A stretch of 64,000 nucleotides of DNA from Melanocharis versteri (GCA_013397845.1 VZTG01001872.1:1054235-1118234), one strand, 5' to 3'. Shown: positions 45,056-58,300, counted from the stretch's first letter. Numbers and translations: made by a program. The notes: generated by a model from the letters alone, not told the origin.

Positions 45056-48000
45056 AATCCAATACACATATCGAGTGGGAGAGGCCTGATCAAACAGATT
45101 GGCTTTCTTTTTTCCATTCTAAGTGGTAGAGGATCCAGAACTATGTAAACTCTGGCAAAATGCACTGCAGGACCCTTCCAGCCACCACTCAGTGCAATTA
45201 AATTCACTGAAAAAATGTGGCTTTTCCTCCCCCCCTCACCCATCTCCAGCACATGACACTGTTGCTGGAGCAGTCAACCACCTCCAGGAGCTTTGACTCC
45301 TGCAGTTCTCCCACTTGGCAAAAGAAGAGTCGGTGCTGACCTGATATTTAGTAATCTCTCCTGGCAGAGGAGCAAAATTTGCCTGCTGTCACCCTGAGGG
45401 CTGCAGTTTCTCTCACATGATGGGCCAGGAGTGCCTACTAGCAATTTCATTGGGAAGTTATGCTGCCTGCCATGAATTTATTGACTCACCTGATATTTCT
45501 CTCCTACTGTCTGCCATAATGCCCACCTGTTGCAGGATACACTCAGAAGGTATCTGAGGTGCACGCAAATTCTGGGCTTCCCCTAAGGCTGCCACATAAC
45601 AAAGAGGGGAAAAAAAAAGCAACCAAAAATGTATCCCATAGCTCCTGCAAAACTCTGTCCCACTCCAGTGAATGGAGCTCAGGGATGGGAAAGCTTTGAC
45701 ACGTGTCAAGTAACTCATGCAGGAACCAGCAGGTTCCACAAGAAAATCAGCCAGGATGGCTTAAAGCCACCCAGAAAGCAAACATGGTCTCCTTGAACGC
45801 TGAAGCAGTGGTGGACCTTGGGTCATATCATGGCAGCAGTGCTGAATGCGAAACTGAGAAAGAACATGGTAAGGAGAGTTAGGTATTTTCCCTTCACTAG
45901 GCTAGGTGATGATATACAAGAGATTCATAAACAGTTTGAAGACATAAAAAATTCTGCTTTTTTTCCCCTGGTGTTTGTGTCTGACTGAATTTAAAGAGAT
46001 GGAGTCCACAGAGCACTATGCAAAGCGGCCTCCAGTCCTTTTGGTCTTTTTGGTCTCTTCCAGGAATGGCTACTTCTGTGTAGGTAGAGAACAGACCTGG
46101 TAACCTCACAAGGTCTCCTCCAGCACCACATGCCATGACTTCTGCAATGCTGCTTCTGTAGCAGCTCCTATCACTTGAGAAATATCCGTACTGTAAACAT
46201 GATGGAAGCCACAAAATGTGGCCGTACCTAGAACACGATGACCCTTCTTTTTGCCTTTCTTGTTTTCTCTTCCTCCACAGGTTCAAAAAAATGACATTTT
46301 GGCAGGCACATGAACGTTTTCTGGGCTCAGCCCATATTTCCCAGGAGACTGGGTTCAGTTACAGGGTAAAAGAAAAAAAGTACCAATAAAACATCTGACA
46401 CAGTTGCCATGACACACCAAAGGCAGGATGAATACGCTGAAGAGGACACGTCACATGAGGAGAAAGGAGAGCAGGAGGCTGCGAGAGCAGCTGAGAGAGC
46501 CAGGCGACACGTCCTTGGGTCAGATGGTCACCACAACAGCTCTGGTACCTTTGAGCTGTGCCAGCTGTCCTACTGCCAGACCCTCTGTCATGTCTCTGAT
46601 TCCTGAGGAACAGGAAAAGTATTTGGGAAATTCATCATGAGGGCAGGCTGCCAGAGCTGGGTTGCAGAGGGAGACTGCCAGCTGCACTAGCACCTTTGCA
46701 TGTCCCACCTAGCAATGAGCAGCTCTCCCGAAACAAGGCCCTGGGGCTGCAAAGCAAAAGGGTAGATGATATCACACAAAGGTCTCCCTACTTATAAGTG
46801 ACCAGTTGTTTTCTCTCTGTCGTATCTGTTGGCTTTATATGCCTGTGTTCCTTCTGAGTACAAACTAAAGCTTTGTTCAAGATGCACAATATTAAAATTT
46901 TAATTAAAATCAGACCTCTAATTAAAAAGAATGAAATATAAAATTCTAAGTGAGTGAAAAGCGAATAAAGCAAATTCTTCTAACTCTGAATTAAAAAGTA
47001 AACTTACATATTGTCGGAACAGTAGGCTTTGAATCATAAGTGAGCAAATGGCTGCAAAAAGGTAAATTTATAAAATTAGGCAGGAGGCAGCTTTGCTCGG
47101 TGACGCAGTGCCAAGGGGCAGAAACATAGATGTGGATGTCCGTGCACACCATGCCCGAGGGCCAGCTCTGTGTGGATGTATGTGCTGTGAATGCAGGGAC
47201 TCGCAGCTTGTCGCTGGGGTGGTGCCGGTGCCTGGGAGGTGCTTCAGCAATACTGCCTCATTCCCAGCTGCCAGTACCCCTCCAACTCACCAAGCCATTT
47301 GGGACCAGAGTGCCTTATTTATTCGTCATTCCTTCAGATGGACAGCTTATAGGATGCGTGTCATCTGCCCCAGAGCAAACCGAGACCACATTTCACAAAG
47401 GGCAAACTCCCCTGAGTTCAGGCACAGCATTTTTGGGGGTTTTTTTTGCACTTGGTGGTGCATCAAGAAGCAAGCGAGCTCTACTGTAGCTTCTCACTGG
47501 AAGGCCCAAGTTTCCAAGAGGGTGAAGCACAGCATGGACATCCCTTTTGAGCAAACATGCAGAGGCAGGCTTCAGCATATATTCCAGGAGATACTCCAGT
47601 CTGTGGGAGTTCAGAATGGGGGCAGAGCAAGAGGAAAACAGAAAAATTCCTCAGTTTCACTCCAGAAATAAGGTTTGTCTGATGTTCAGGTTTTGGATAA
47701 ATCCAGAGCTCAAATGCAACTTTTGTGGGATGGGAAATGAACCTACCAGTTTTGCTTTGCCAAAACCACATTTTAAAATGTTGTAAACTGATTTCACGCA
47801 GCTCTCTTCAACACCTTTGAGCTGCCTGAACCACCACATTATTTAAGATCTCACTTACCCTGTCCTTTGTGGTTCAAATGCCACCAGACAAAATAAACAA
47901 CCCAAGACTGAAAGATTTCCCCTGCTTCACATGAGAAAGGAAGAGCAGCAAACCCCTGCAGCATCTGGCTCCTACTCTCTGGTGAGCTCTGGGGCAGTTT

Positions 48001-48713
48001 TACTCGTGGCATTTCTCCCGAGGAAGGTGTGGACCATGGTGGAAGAGCTCTTTATAAATCTGGAGCTGCTGCCTCTGAGTCCACCTCTCAGAGCTCTCTG
48101 AAGCACCAGTTTCTATTGCCAGCCATGCAGCCCAGCAGCTACACACAAACTCAGCTTCCTTGAGGAAGGAGGGCAGCCTTGAAGTGAGCGAATGCTCTCC
48201 GAGGTATTTTCAGCTGGTGAAACAAAGCAACAGGAAAAGCCTGGATGTGGCACAGCAATTTTTGTCTGTCGTTTCAGATATTTATACTGGGATACGATCG
48301 TTATGTCTTCCATCCTAGCTTCTCCTTCTGCTCGCTACTACAGGGAAGAGCATTAGGATGGCACTGCACTCTACTGCCGTAACAATGACGATGTCACTAA
48401 TTCACCATTTAGACTTCACTGCCCATAAAACAGGAGGAGGAAATGGGCTGTGAGCATGATAAGGAGCAAACCCTGGTTTGAACACAAATGTGCTTGAGAG
48501 CTGGGAGTAGAAAGAGGAAGTTAAAGACAATCAGCTTAAAGCGTTTTTCCAGTCATCAGGCATTGCAGTAGATGTGCAGGATGGAGCCATGACTACCAGC
48601 TGCAGGAGCAGATCCCCCGAAGCTGGCCAGACTGGACATGTCTCTGATATTTCAGGCCTTCTAATGTTTCTGGGATCTCAATTAAAGAAATTACTGTAGG
48701 AAGTATTTATAGC
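45056..48713. other. Long non-coding stretch
   Basis: No gene is supported. The plus-strand frame of 192 codons at 47093-47671 is Cys/Arg/Ser-rich, overlaps other open frames on both strands and resembles no known protein. Short overlapping frames near 45897-46640 are likewise unassigned. Confidence 0.5.
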
Positions 48714-49225
48714 ATCACAGAATATTCTGAATTGGAAGGGACCCACAAGAATCACCCAAGTCCAATTCCTGGCCCTGCACAGGATGGTCCCAAAATTCCT
48801 ACCACGTACCTGAGAGTGTTGTCCAAACATTCCTTGAATTCTGTCAGGTTTGGTGCTGTGACCACTTCTCTGGGGAACCTGTTCCAGCGTCCAGCCACCT
48901 CCTGGGTGAAGAACCTCTTCCAAATATCCAGCCTAAACCCCATTCATGCCATTCTCTCGGGTCCTGTCACTGGTCACCACAGAAAAGGGATCAGTGTCTT
49001 CCTCTCCTCTGCCCCTTGTGAGGAAGGTGGAGATTGCTGTTAGGTCTCCCCTCAGCCCCCTCTTTTCAAGGCTGAACAAACCAAATGACCTCAGCTGCTC
49101 CTCGTGTGACTTCCCCTCCAGACCCTTCACCATCTTTGAAGCCCTTGTTTGGATGCTCTCCAGTAGCTTTATATCTTTTTTATATTGTGAGGCCCAAAAC
49201 TGCACACAATTTAAGAACAAGATTT
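48714..49225 (-). mobile_element. 5'-truncated CR1 LINE, avian
   Basis: The element lies on the minus strand, with its 3' end at 48714 (ATCACAGAATATTCTGAATT, the reverse complement of the CR1 ATTCTGTGAT-type terminus) and its 5' truncation near 49225. About 510 bases remain, covering the ORF2 C-terminus and 3' UTR. Truncation from the 5' end and the absence of a poly-A tail are typical of CR1. Moderate divergence and a frameshift indicate an old insertion. Its tail nearly matches that of the SINE at 44036-44180. Confidence 0.92.
48752..49220 (-). pseudogene. CR1 ORF2 C-terminal remnant, frameshifted
   Basis: On the minus strand, 49220-48933 encodes VQFWASQYKKDIKLLESIQ, then MVKGLEGK, LFSLEKRGLRGDL and FSVVTSDRTR, the well-known CR1 ORF2 C-terminal region. 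The frame then shifts near 48940 and continues (48943-48752) as FRLDIWKRFFTQ, RWNRFPREVVTAP and LTEFKECLDN. The reverse-transcriptase and endonuclease domains are missing because of 5' truncation, so it encodes no active enzyme. Confidence 0.9.
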
Positions 49226-50189
49226 AAATCTTAGCCTCTCCTTAAAGCCCTGGTTCAGCAAAGATCTCTTCCCTAAAACTTCCTAGACGTTTTCAGAGAA
49301 TGTGAGTACTAGTGTTTAGGGAGGGAGGGAAAACTCAGTCCTCAAGACTAGCTCTGGCCAAGCCTCAAGCTCAAATCTAGGACAGATCAAAGAACTGGTT
49401 TTGGGTCTCTGTAAATGATATTAAACTGCCTGCATGGAGACCAACTAATGCATTAGAAAAGACTGAGAGTCACATCTCTATATATTCAATATCCTCCAAG
49501 TTAGGATATTCACCTGGAAAGTAGGAGATATGGATTAAGACTGTTAATACTGCTCTCAATTAAACAGACGCCTGAGAAGAGCTGTGACAGTGGGACTGCT
49601 GAAGCCAAACCCAAGACCCCACCATCCACCTTCCTCGGATCCCACAGCCAGAAAGGGCTTTTGAGAGCTGGCCAGGGTGCATGGAGTGGGAAGCTCTCTA
49701 CCTCACCTTGGAGGTGTGCTCTAAGAATAAAACACCTTTGCAAACACCTCCAGCATTTCCTGAGGCCCCCTAGAACCTGCCAAATTTCCTCGAGGTTTTC
49801 TGGGGATCCCAAATTCACCAAGGCTGTTCAAGCCTAGGAGTGTGAAATCTTATTTTCCAGTTCTTTGCTCAAATTTAATGAACCATCCCCTGTGTAACCT
49901 CCCTTGGAGAACATTTTGAAGCCCCATGTACTTCCCTCCCCCTCCACAGCCAGCACAGCCAGCATCTGGCAGGAACCCCAGCGTTTATCTTTCCAAACTG
50001 GGTTGTGAGTACTTGCTTACATGAGTCACACACAAGTTACGCTGCACCCTGACAATGGAGGAAAAGCCAGCAAGAGAAGAGAAAGGTATAATAAGGGCAT
50101 CTATCCTGCTGCTGCTTCAGCAAGAAATTGCTAGAGAGCAATTTGAGCCGAACCTGAGCCACTACTCAGGCTGAAGAGCCTCTGGGAAC
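49226..50189. other. Non-coding stretch
   Basis: No gene is seen. The 103-residue minus frame at 49510-49821 has no domain. Sequence to about 49260 may include a little more decayed CR1. Confidence 0.5.
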
Positions 50190-50460
50190 CTCCACGGATC
50201 TGCCCCTAAAATAATGTTCCATTTTCCCCTTAACTATTACTGACTAATTAAGTGAACTTCAGCATATAGCAGGTCTTTTCTGCTGTTGTTATTTTCTGCA
50301 TTGCTGTTTTTTTGGATAAGATATACTTAGGGAAAACACTAGAGATCTCAATTAAGCAGCTGGGTGACTTATAAATATATATTTATGTTTGAAGCCTAAG
50401 TGGCCATTGGCTTCCCTACTGTTTTACTTAGCTAACAAAACAACTCTATCAAAGTAAGTA
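50190..50460. promoter_or_regulatory. Enhancer-like candidate
   Basis: The block contains TGACTAATTAAGTG, CTCAATTAAGCAGC and a TATAAATATATATTTATG run, with TTTCTGCATTGC sequence between, in CpG-poor DNA. Confidence 0.3.
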
Positions 50461-51090
50461 TTATTCCAAAACCCAACTTCCTGCACAGAATGCTCCCATG
50501 TGCTCCATCAGTCTGCTTCTCTGATGAACTACATCGTTTCTTATAAACTGTCCATGGCCCATAAATTTCCAAGCATAAAGGCTATTACTGTGCTGTGCAA
50601 ATCTGCTGAGAATTTTATCCTTATAACTTCATTTCATTTGGGTGCAAATGAGTTTGGTAAGAAAGTTGATCTGCAAACTTTTTTCCCCCTGTCTTCTGCT
50701 TTTGAGCTTATTTTGATAAGTAATACCTATTTGATTTAGACTTGAGGTGGGCTTTGTTTTGACTGATTTCAGTTGGACTGCCTCTGCCTCAAACTGGCTT
50801 TCTTTAATGAAGGAAAAAAACAACTTCTCAAACATTCCTTTCCCTAAAAGCAAAATTCACAATAATCGATGGATGAAAATAGAGCAAATTGGGGGTTGAG
50901 CCACCTACTAGATAAATATAGCAAATCTACTATTTTGTAATCCAAAGAGAAGACTCCTGCATGTATTCCAGGATTGGGAGCAATAACTACTTCATAAAAA
51001 TCCCTTTTCCTTTTTCGGGACCAAGCCCCACGGTGGTAGAAAACTGAGGATTTTTTTTTTTTTTTTTTTTTTGGTGTGTGCATGCGAATG
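50461..51090. other. Non-coding stretch with T22 tract
   Basis: No gene is seen. An uninterrupted T run lies at 51051-51072. Confidence 0.55.
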
Positions 51091-51099
51091 AAAACCTCT

Positions 51100-51600
51100 T
51101 ATGAATGTTTTGCTCATTTTTAGCTCTCACAATTGCCTGTTTACATTAGGACTCCTGTTGTCACATGTAGCGGATAGATCTTCAAACAAATTGTAGTCTC
51201 TCTGTCCACCAAGCAGAAAAATGACTTGATTTTGCCATCGGGTGCAGCACGAGGCTTGTGCTTTCCCTGGCTTAATTCCAATTTCCATAACAATACAAAT
51301 TAGACTTGCTCAAGGCCATCGAAGAAGTGGGGGCATGGGGGAGAAGATGAAATAAGCCATAACTCTCATGGCTTTCTTCCTTTGAGCCCCAAAAGCAGTC
51401 AATCACAAGCAATATGGAAAAAAAAATAATGTGCAGAGGGATGTTTTGATATCTTGATTTTGGAGACTTCTTGACTACCTTATACTAATTTCATTATGCT
51501 CAATTTAAGGGCCTTTTTATTGATAGATACCCCAGGAAATATGACTTGGAAACAGCGTGCTACCTTGGGATATCACCAACCATTTGACATTGGGGAACTA
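51100..51600. promoter_or_regulatory. Enhancer-like conserved-element candidate
   Basis: This is repeat-free unique sequence with AACAATACAAATTAG, CAGTCAATCACAAG, TTTCATTATGC and TTTTTATTGATAG words. These include CCAAT-, HOX/PBX- and SOX-type cores. No frame is open across it. Confidence 0.35.
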
Positions 51601-52198
51601 AAACAAAAACAGATGTTTTAGGAAATAAGCAGCTTGAATATATCACTCATAAACCAATTAAAAGTTTCTGTAGCAAGTTGACATTTCCCATGAAGCAAGC
51701 AATGGGAGTAAACTCAAATCAGTTGGCTGCGAGCTACGGAGCAATTCCCAGCCACAGATTTTTTTTCTTTTTTCTTTTTCTTTTTCTTTTTTTTTTTTTT
51801 CTTCTTTGAAAATGATGTTTGGATTTAAAAAAGGAAAGGTGTGATAAAGAAGCAGTCTCACCTTGTCACTCTAAAACCCAGAATCTGTCTTTTCACCTTC
51901 ACACTTCCCATTCATTGCTCATTAAGCAAACAGTGAGATATTCCCGCTATTGTTCGTGTCTTTGGCAGAGAATCTCCATGACTTCAGGTCCAAATGCACT
52001 CCAAAATAAGGCATGAAAGTTGTTTCTGTTTGTTTCAGGTATTTAGTTAAAAATAGTTCGAGTGTTCTTGAGAGTACAGGGGAAAATGAAGAGTTTGAGG
52101 TGTTGTTTTCTTGTTTTAAGCTTTTAAAAATTTCATCCTTTATTTTTTTTTCCCCAGGACGCTTTGTTTTAAAATTTTATTTTCCAAAGGCAAGCAAA
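51601..52198. other. Non-coding stretch with T/C tract
   Basis: A (TTTTTC)n-like pyrimidine tract occupies 51760-51806. The rest shows nothing recognisable. Confidence 0.5.
51760..51806. repeat. Pyrimidine (T/C) tract
   Basis: T runs separated by single C bases form an almost pure pyrimidine strand. Confidence 0.9.
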
Positions 52199-52305
52199 AG
52201 CATCTAAGCACATGCTTAACTTTAAGCATTAAAAAGTCAATGGGATTTAAGCATGTGTTTAAAGGCAAACATATGCTTTAGAGCTCTGCTGAATAGGAAT
52301 GGTTT
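52199..52305. repeat. Ancient palindromic repeat with TTAAGCAYRTGCTTAA-type units
   Basis: CTAAGCACATGCTTAA, then AAGTCAATGGGATTTAAGC, ATGTGTTTAAAG and GCTCTGCTGAATAGGAATGG occur in the order of a sauropsid palindromic repeat built on AAGTCAATGGGACTTAAGC and TTAAGCA units. It was recognised from memory and no database name is claimed. Confidence 0.5.
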
Positions 52306-53340
52306 ATTGAATCAAGGCTATAGACAGGTTAATAAAATGGGTTAATATATGCAATCTGGAAACAAAAATTAAACAACATGTTTCTGGAATGTCAGTGTTA
52401 TAAGCATTGTCTTGTTCTAGCTCAATTCCCTAAATTACTATTGGATTTGTAATGTCCTTGACACTGTGTCTCTCTCATTTCTTGAAGAAATGCAGATTAT
52501 TGTACTAGATTATAATCAGCTGGCTAAAGTGCAGTTCAAAGCTTATGATTCTATCCAGACCAATTTGGAACAAAACAATCTTATTTCAAAAGGAGTTTAT
52601 TCACCAAAATTCATTGTCAAAGAAAATCTGCCAAATCTTTTCCACTGACACATACCTGTAATTCCCTCTGTATAAATATTCATGTGCTGTGAATAAGAAG
52701 TAGAAAACATTGTGTTATTTTTCAATATTTACTCTAGAACTAGTTCCACGAAGGTGCTTATTGTATGACAAAAGATAGGAGTTTACACTCCCATCAAACG
52801 TTGCTTCTAAATAGATCATAAAATCCATTGTGAATATTTAAGCCAAGAGTAATAACACGGTGTCATATACTCACACAGTATAATGCAGTAACACTCTGCA
52901 TTTTGACATCTGCCCAGACAGATGTTAAGAACAAAGTTCCTCAGATTCTTTCTTCTTTTTTTTTCCCTTTTTTTTTTTTTTTAAGTTGGATGGAAAAGAG
53001 TCTGGGAATCATCTTTTATATCGAAGCTACTTAGTACAATTTAACTGTCAACAGATTAATTAATTTAAATGTAGACTTACTGTGGAAGCCAAAATCTCAC
53101 ATAAGCCTTGAAGAAAAAAAAAAAAAACAAAGGAAAAAAGAAAGAAAGAAAATAAAGAATAGCCTCCCAGCAATATCCTGACCTTAGGAAATATACATGA
53201 GTAGGATGTAGGATTCCGTTTACACAATGCATAGGATGCACACAGAGGAAACATCTAAAATCTCACGATTTGCCTTTCTGCAGTTATCTCATCATCTTTA
53301 GCACAGGCAAGAGCAGCACTGACAGTCAGCAGATATTTTC
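52306..53340. other. Non-coding stretch
   Basis: No gene is seen. T-rich (52951-52982) and A-rich (53114-53155) tracts are present. The AT-rich segment around 52640-52870 is unique and might be regulatory. Confidence 0.45.
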
Positions 53341-53480
53341 CTGCTATATCCTTTCAGAAGGACTACATTAATTAGTTGTTACTAATTATTTTGCCCATAG
53401 CAACACTGCTGGTAAGTATCAAGGCATATATTTATTTAAAGTAGTTGCAGAGGGATCTCTTTCCGTAACTCTACATCTTG
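53341..53480. promoter_or_regulatory. Enhancer-like candidate with paired TAATTA sites
   Basis: TAATTAGT (53369-53376) and ACTAATTA (53381-53388) form a perfect inverted pair, each containing a TAATTA homeodomain core, four bases apart. GCATATATTTATTTAAAG follows. Confidence 0.35.
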
Positions 53481-55080
53481 TGATTTCTGGGGTTTAGATC
53501 CATGTTGAAACATGCACATGACCACATGCTGACTGCCAAATTCATTGTAATGTAGAGCATGATTCAGGGATAGTCCTTTAAACATAGTTAGCATGATTTT
53601 TTTGAGGTCTTGCTGGTTGGCTTATTTATTATGAAGGTTTGTCAGGCAGCACAGTTAAGTTAATCAGTAACCAATAAAAGATTTAAGTTCAGAGATATAA
53701 ACGGGTTGATTTATTGTTCACAAAGGTTTTTGGCTTCTCAACAGGAACTCATGAAAACATGTTGCTATGGTTACTTTGGAAACCGATACCTTTTTATACC
53801 CTACTAATATATAGGAATTTGAGAGAGGTACCTATGGCTCCCAGGGACCTATACGTAATTTTATTTTTTATTCCTATTATTCTTTAACTTTTTACTTTTA
53901 AATTTAATTCATTTTATTTTTGCTATGCAAATATGTAAATAACCCAAAACTTTCTCTGTTTTGAAATCTCTGTGCCAACTCCAAGTTTTCCTAATACCAA
54001 GAGAGTCATATCTCGTCTTGTGTCCCTGCTTTGTTTATCATTTTTGCAATCTCCACCAAAAATCAATCAGACCACATAATTTTAAAAACAGCCAAAGGAT
54101 ACTCACATGTTGTTGCCTTGACATCTTCTCCAGCATGTAAATCCAAAAGAAGAAAATCACAGTGTTAAATATACTTAAAATTGAATGTAAACTGTCCTGC
54201 TGGGTTTTAGGGGGGTCTTTTTGCTGTTTGTTTTTTTGGGCTTTTTTTTATCCTACTGACCACGTTACCCAACCTCACTGGTGAATATTATGCAAGTTTT
54301 TTTCCTGTAACTGTTGTCATGATCATCTCTATGCTGAGCATGCGGTTTAACTTTGGCTTGGGCTGGCTGGAATATGCACTGCATATGATTTTCCAAAAGG
54401 CCGACATGATTGGTCTCCCAGGGTCCAACAGAGACACTGTAAAGATTTCAAAAGACACTATGGGCTCCATAGCCTTGCTGCTGTATTTTGGGGGGTAATT
54501 TTTAGGCACCTGAATTTACACGTGGGTTTGAAGACCTTGCTGGCTTTTAGGGTCAGGACGGAAACAGGACCGTGAGCACGCCTGTCCATTTTGTGGGTAC
54601 CACCCAGGCCACCAATATTTCATTATCATCAATAATCACTCTACTTTCCTCAAAAAAAACCAGTCCTGAGCCAATTAGAGATTTGGCCCAAACTATTAAT
54701 CAAATTCACACCCAGGTTTGTACCAGAAATAAAGGCTGTGCTTTCCAGCCCCGGCCAAGGCTCCAGTGGAGGTGGAGGTGGCGCTGGACCGCTCACACTT
54801 GCTCTGGATTCAGCCTACAAAACCATTAGCAGTGTCACCCAGCACATGGATTATCAATTAAATGATGGCCACGTGTGACTTGTGAGGCTAAAGGTACTCT
54901 CCATCAAGGTGTTCTGATGACATCATCATAAACCCAGGGGGCAAAGCTCAGCTAGTTTATGATGTCACCAGGAGGCTTCTCCGAGCTGCTGCCATAGTTC
55001 ATGGTCATTATTTTCTGTAACAGCAGGAACATATGCACCTACACCCCGGCAGGGTTCTGATTCACATTGGCCTTCTTTTC
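53481..55080. other. Non-coding stretch
   Basis: No gene is supported. A T-rich tract lies at 54228-54250 and a GGTGGAGGTGG patch near 54770. AT-rich unique DNA around 53590-53960 could be regulatory but has no decisive mark. Confidence 0.45.
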
Positions 55081-55345
55081 ATGTATATATCTAAGTAAAC
55101 ATATATTTTCACATATATATTTAAATAACCATAAATAAATAGACATATTATTTTGCATATATATGTATATAGTGCATATATTGTGTATGTACTTTTAACA
55201 TACATATCAAATTTGCATCTATAGTTTTAAAATCATTTTCATATGTGTAAAGATATATATAAAAATCATATATATGATTTTATATATATATGTATGTATA
55301 TGTGTGTATATATATGTATATGGTAATATAATATGGTATATATTA
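55081..55345. repeat. AT-rich low-complexity / (TA)n-(TATG)n microsatellite
   Basis: Repeated ATATAT, TATGTATATG and CATATA words span about 260 bases with local self-complementarity (for example ATCATATATATGAT near 55267). Such tracts are unstable and can extrude cruciforms. Confidence 0.85.
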
Positions 55346-58300
55346 TTCTCAGCAAGTGTTTACTGGCAAGACATGAGCCAGAGTTGTTGCGCCAGTACCC
55401 CAAGCTGGAAGAAGCCCAGCAGGAGGGCAGTGGATCTGGCCACCCCCCTGTGGAGCTGGAGCCCATACAGGATGGATGCTTGTTTTTTTTTTTTTAATTT
55501 TTTTTTTTTACTATTATTATTATTTTGCAGGGAATTCACAGCTACAAAGCATTTCCTAACCACTACAATCACTGAAGCTGGCAGCAGCCACAAGTCATTG
55601 ATCTCTGAGGGAACACTGCATTTCCTCTACAAAGCAGCTGTACAAAGGCTGGTGCCACCTGACACGGGGCAAAATAACCCTGGGGTAGAAAATGCAGACA
55701 GGGAATAAAACAGGCAGTAAGAAAGCTGAAAAATTCAACCTCTGGCCTTGTCTCCTGTGTGGATCTAAAGATGGGGATCCCCCACCTTGGACCATGCATC
55801 CAGCCCCTTCCTAGGGAATGAGGCTCCCATTTCCTTCAGAGACAGGCAGGCAGGAAAGCTGCATCATCTGGTGGCTTTGGCACAGCCAAAGCAGTACACC
55901 ACAGCTGGATAGCTGATCTGTGCCTTTCGCCTCACTGAGAGGCCCTACCACATGCTACGAAATGCTTTAATGTCCCCTTAACATGCTGTATAAATAATTT
56001 CCGTATCCATTCAGTGGTGCTCACATGTGGTCCTTTGAAAGAGTTAAGTAAAAATTACAGTACCAATATATCTTTGAGATGAAACAATGACATTTATAGG
56101 TCATCGTAATCCATTCATTAATTAATTTTTTACCAGCCTTCCATATGATCCATACGATGGCTCCTAAATGCTGAATTTGTCCTACAGAACTGTGTTTTAA
56201 CAAATAAATAAGCTTTAAAACTGGACTTGAAGGAAGTTTCTTAACATTTGGGCTACCTCAGCAAGGGCAGGTAAATCAACTTGCGTTCCCACAGCAGCCT
56301 ACATAGCCCCTTTTTGGGGCAAACGAAGGATGAAAGAGCACAGCCCCTTGATGTCCAGCCATTGCCACAAAGCACAGCCATGCACCTTGAGAGATGCCGC
56401 CGCTTCTGCAGCTGGAGCTGCCATGTGTCTGTGCCTCCTCACCTCTGGGGAGGCTGTGAATGGCACTGCAATGTGCTGTGCAGGGAGGCACGGGATGAGG
56501 AGTGGGAAGCAGAGTCATGTGCGGCGCTTCCCTCGCTCCGCTCCCTGGGAGGCTGGAAAGGAAAGGCAGCTGTGCCCCAGCACTGATGGGATGCAGAGAC
56601 AGTGATTGCTTTCTGACAAGGCAAATTATGTGACAGAGGCAAAGGGTGCATTCCAGCAGGACTTACCTTTTTCCCTGCTCTTTCCTCCAACATATTGATA
56701 ACATACACCTCCAGCCACATCCACCGTTCCCTGGCCCCACCCCACCTCAGTGTCAGTGCACGAGCCTACAGCCCCAGGTTTTCATATTTTACAGAGCTCC
56801 TCAAGAGCCAGCATAAAGAGAAAGAGGCCTTTCAACTGGTCTATTTAATGACTGAGGGGTCTGTTCTATTAATGATACAAGAGCCCTGATGTGATACTCT
56901 CCAATTGATAGCAAGGCATGCTAAATACCACCACGCAGTAATGGCAATAATTTAATGTGTTGGTCTTTCCCTTCCCAAAAGTAGTTAACAAGTCCTACTG
57001 CAGAGGGTGTCAGTACTAAAGAGACACCTGATAGGTGCAGCTCTATCACCTCGAAAAACCTTTACAACTTCTTTACATGCCTAAAGCACAGTTTCACAAG
57101 TCAAAGATCATTACTCTTATAAAAACTGATGGGAAAGCTGCAACTCAGTCACGTGCCAAGACACCATCAGGCCAAACAACACCCTGGAAGAAGAGGTTTC
57201 AAGGCAGCACTTCCTTTTCAAACTTGTGCAGTTCCTTGTTTCTACATCCTGTAACAAATCCATTTGTTTATCAGCATGAACTGCGTAGCCTGGATTACAG
57301 GCTGGAGCACAGCCTGTGTGTAAACAAACATAAGGATATTTCTTTGCCCTAATGTGAAAGTCACTCTTGGGTGATCTGCAAATAATAATCCTCATGAAAT
57401 TCCTTAAATGCTTGTGTAGAGAAACAGAGAGAAATTCAGGTAGGGCTTCCTGGAGCAGTACATCAGGAAAGGAGATAGAGCTGGCTCACTCAAATGTAGG
57501 ATAACAGAGAATTGTTGTTAAGTAGTCTAAATCCATCAAAACCCAATCATGGCATAAATTTCAGAGGTTTCTGTTGAACCAGCAACAGCACTGGTGTTTG
57601 TTTGGAGCACTTTAGTGGGACTTTATACCCTCAATCAACAGAAAACTGTTGCAGAGCATTCACTGCCACCCAAGCAAGTGCTCCAAGTACATGTAAGTAG
57701 TAGAACAGCCCAGTTAGAAAGCTATTCCAAATATTTTCCATATATTTAAAGATTTTCCTTGCCAATTTTTACATCATCAGTTCAACCCAACACGTTTATT
57801 GATTAGTTTAGTCTCTGTGTGTGCATGCATGCAGGTATACAGGGAAAAACATCATGAATTCTCCCTCGTCTGTAGACATGCACATGCTACAATCAACAGA
57901 AAAAAAATTTGGGTGATTTGGAGCCTGTTCACCTTGCCAAATTAAAATTACAAAGGGCCACATCCTCATTTAATATAATCTGTCTCTGATGCCAATAAAA
58001 CTACCCCAATTTAAACCACTTGAAATATTTAACCCAGAGATCTGGAAGAGTGTGGCATGCGACGAGATTGCTGGGAAAGATTGTTGAGCACTGATGGGAC
58101 ACATGAATACCTCAATTTCCTTGGAAAATTGGTTGGAAAGTGGGCATCCAAGCAGTCACCATGAGTAGGAAGAAATCTGTCTTCTTCTCTCCAATTTGAA
58201 TGCCCATCTGTGCCGTGGATATCTTGTCTCACTGGGAGAGAAGAAAAGTGATGGTGTTGCATAAGTAGGACAAAGAAAAAAATACTATTTGAACCATAAT

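Noticed and set aside
47093..47671. 192-codon plus-strand open frame as a gene
   Set aside because: Cys/Arg-rich chance composition, no domain, overlapped by open frames in another plus frame and on the minus strand.
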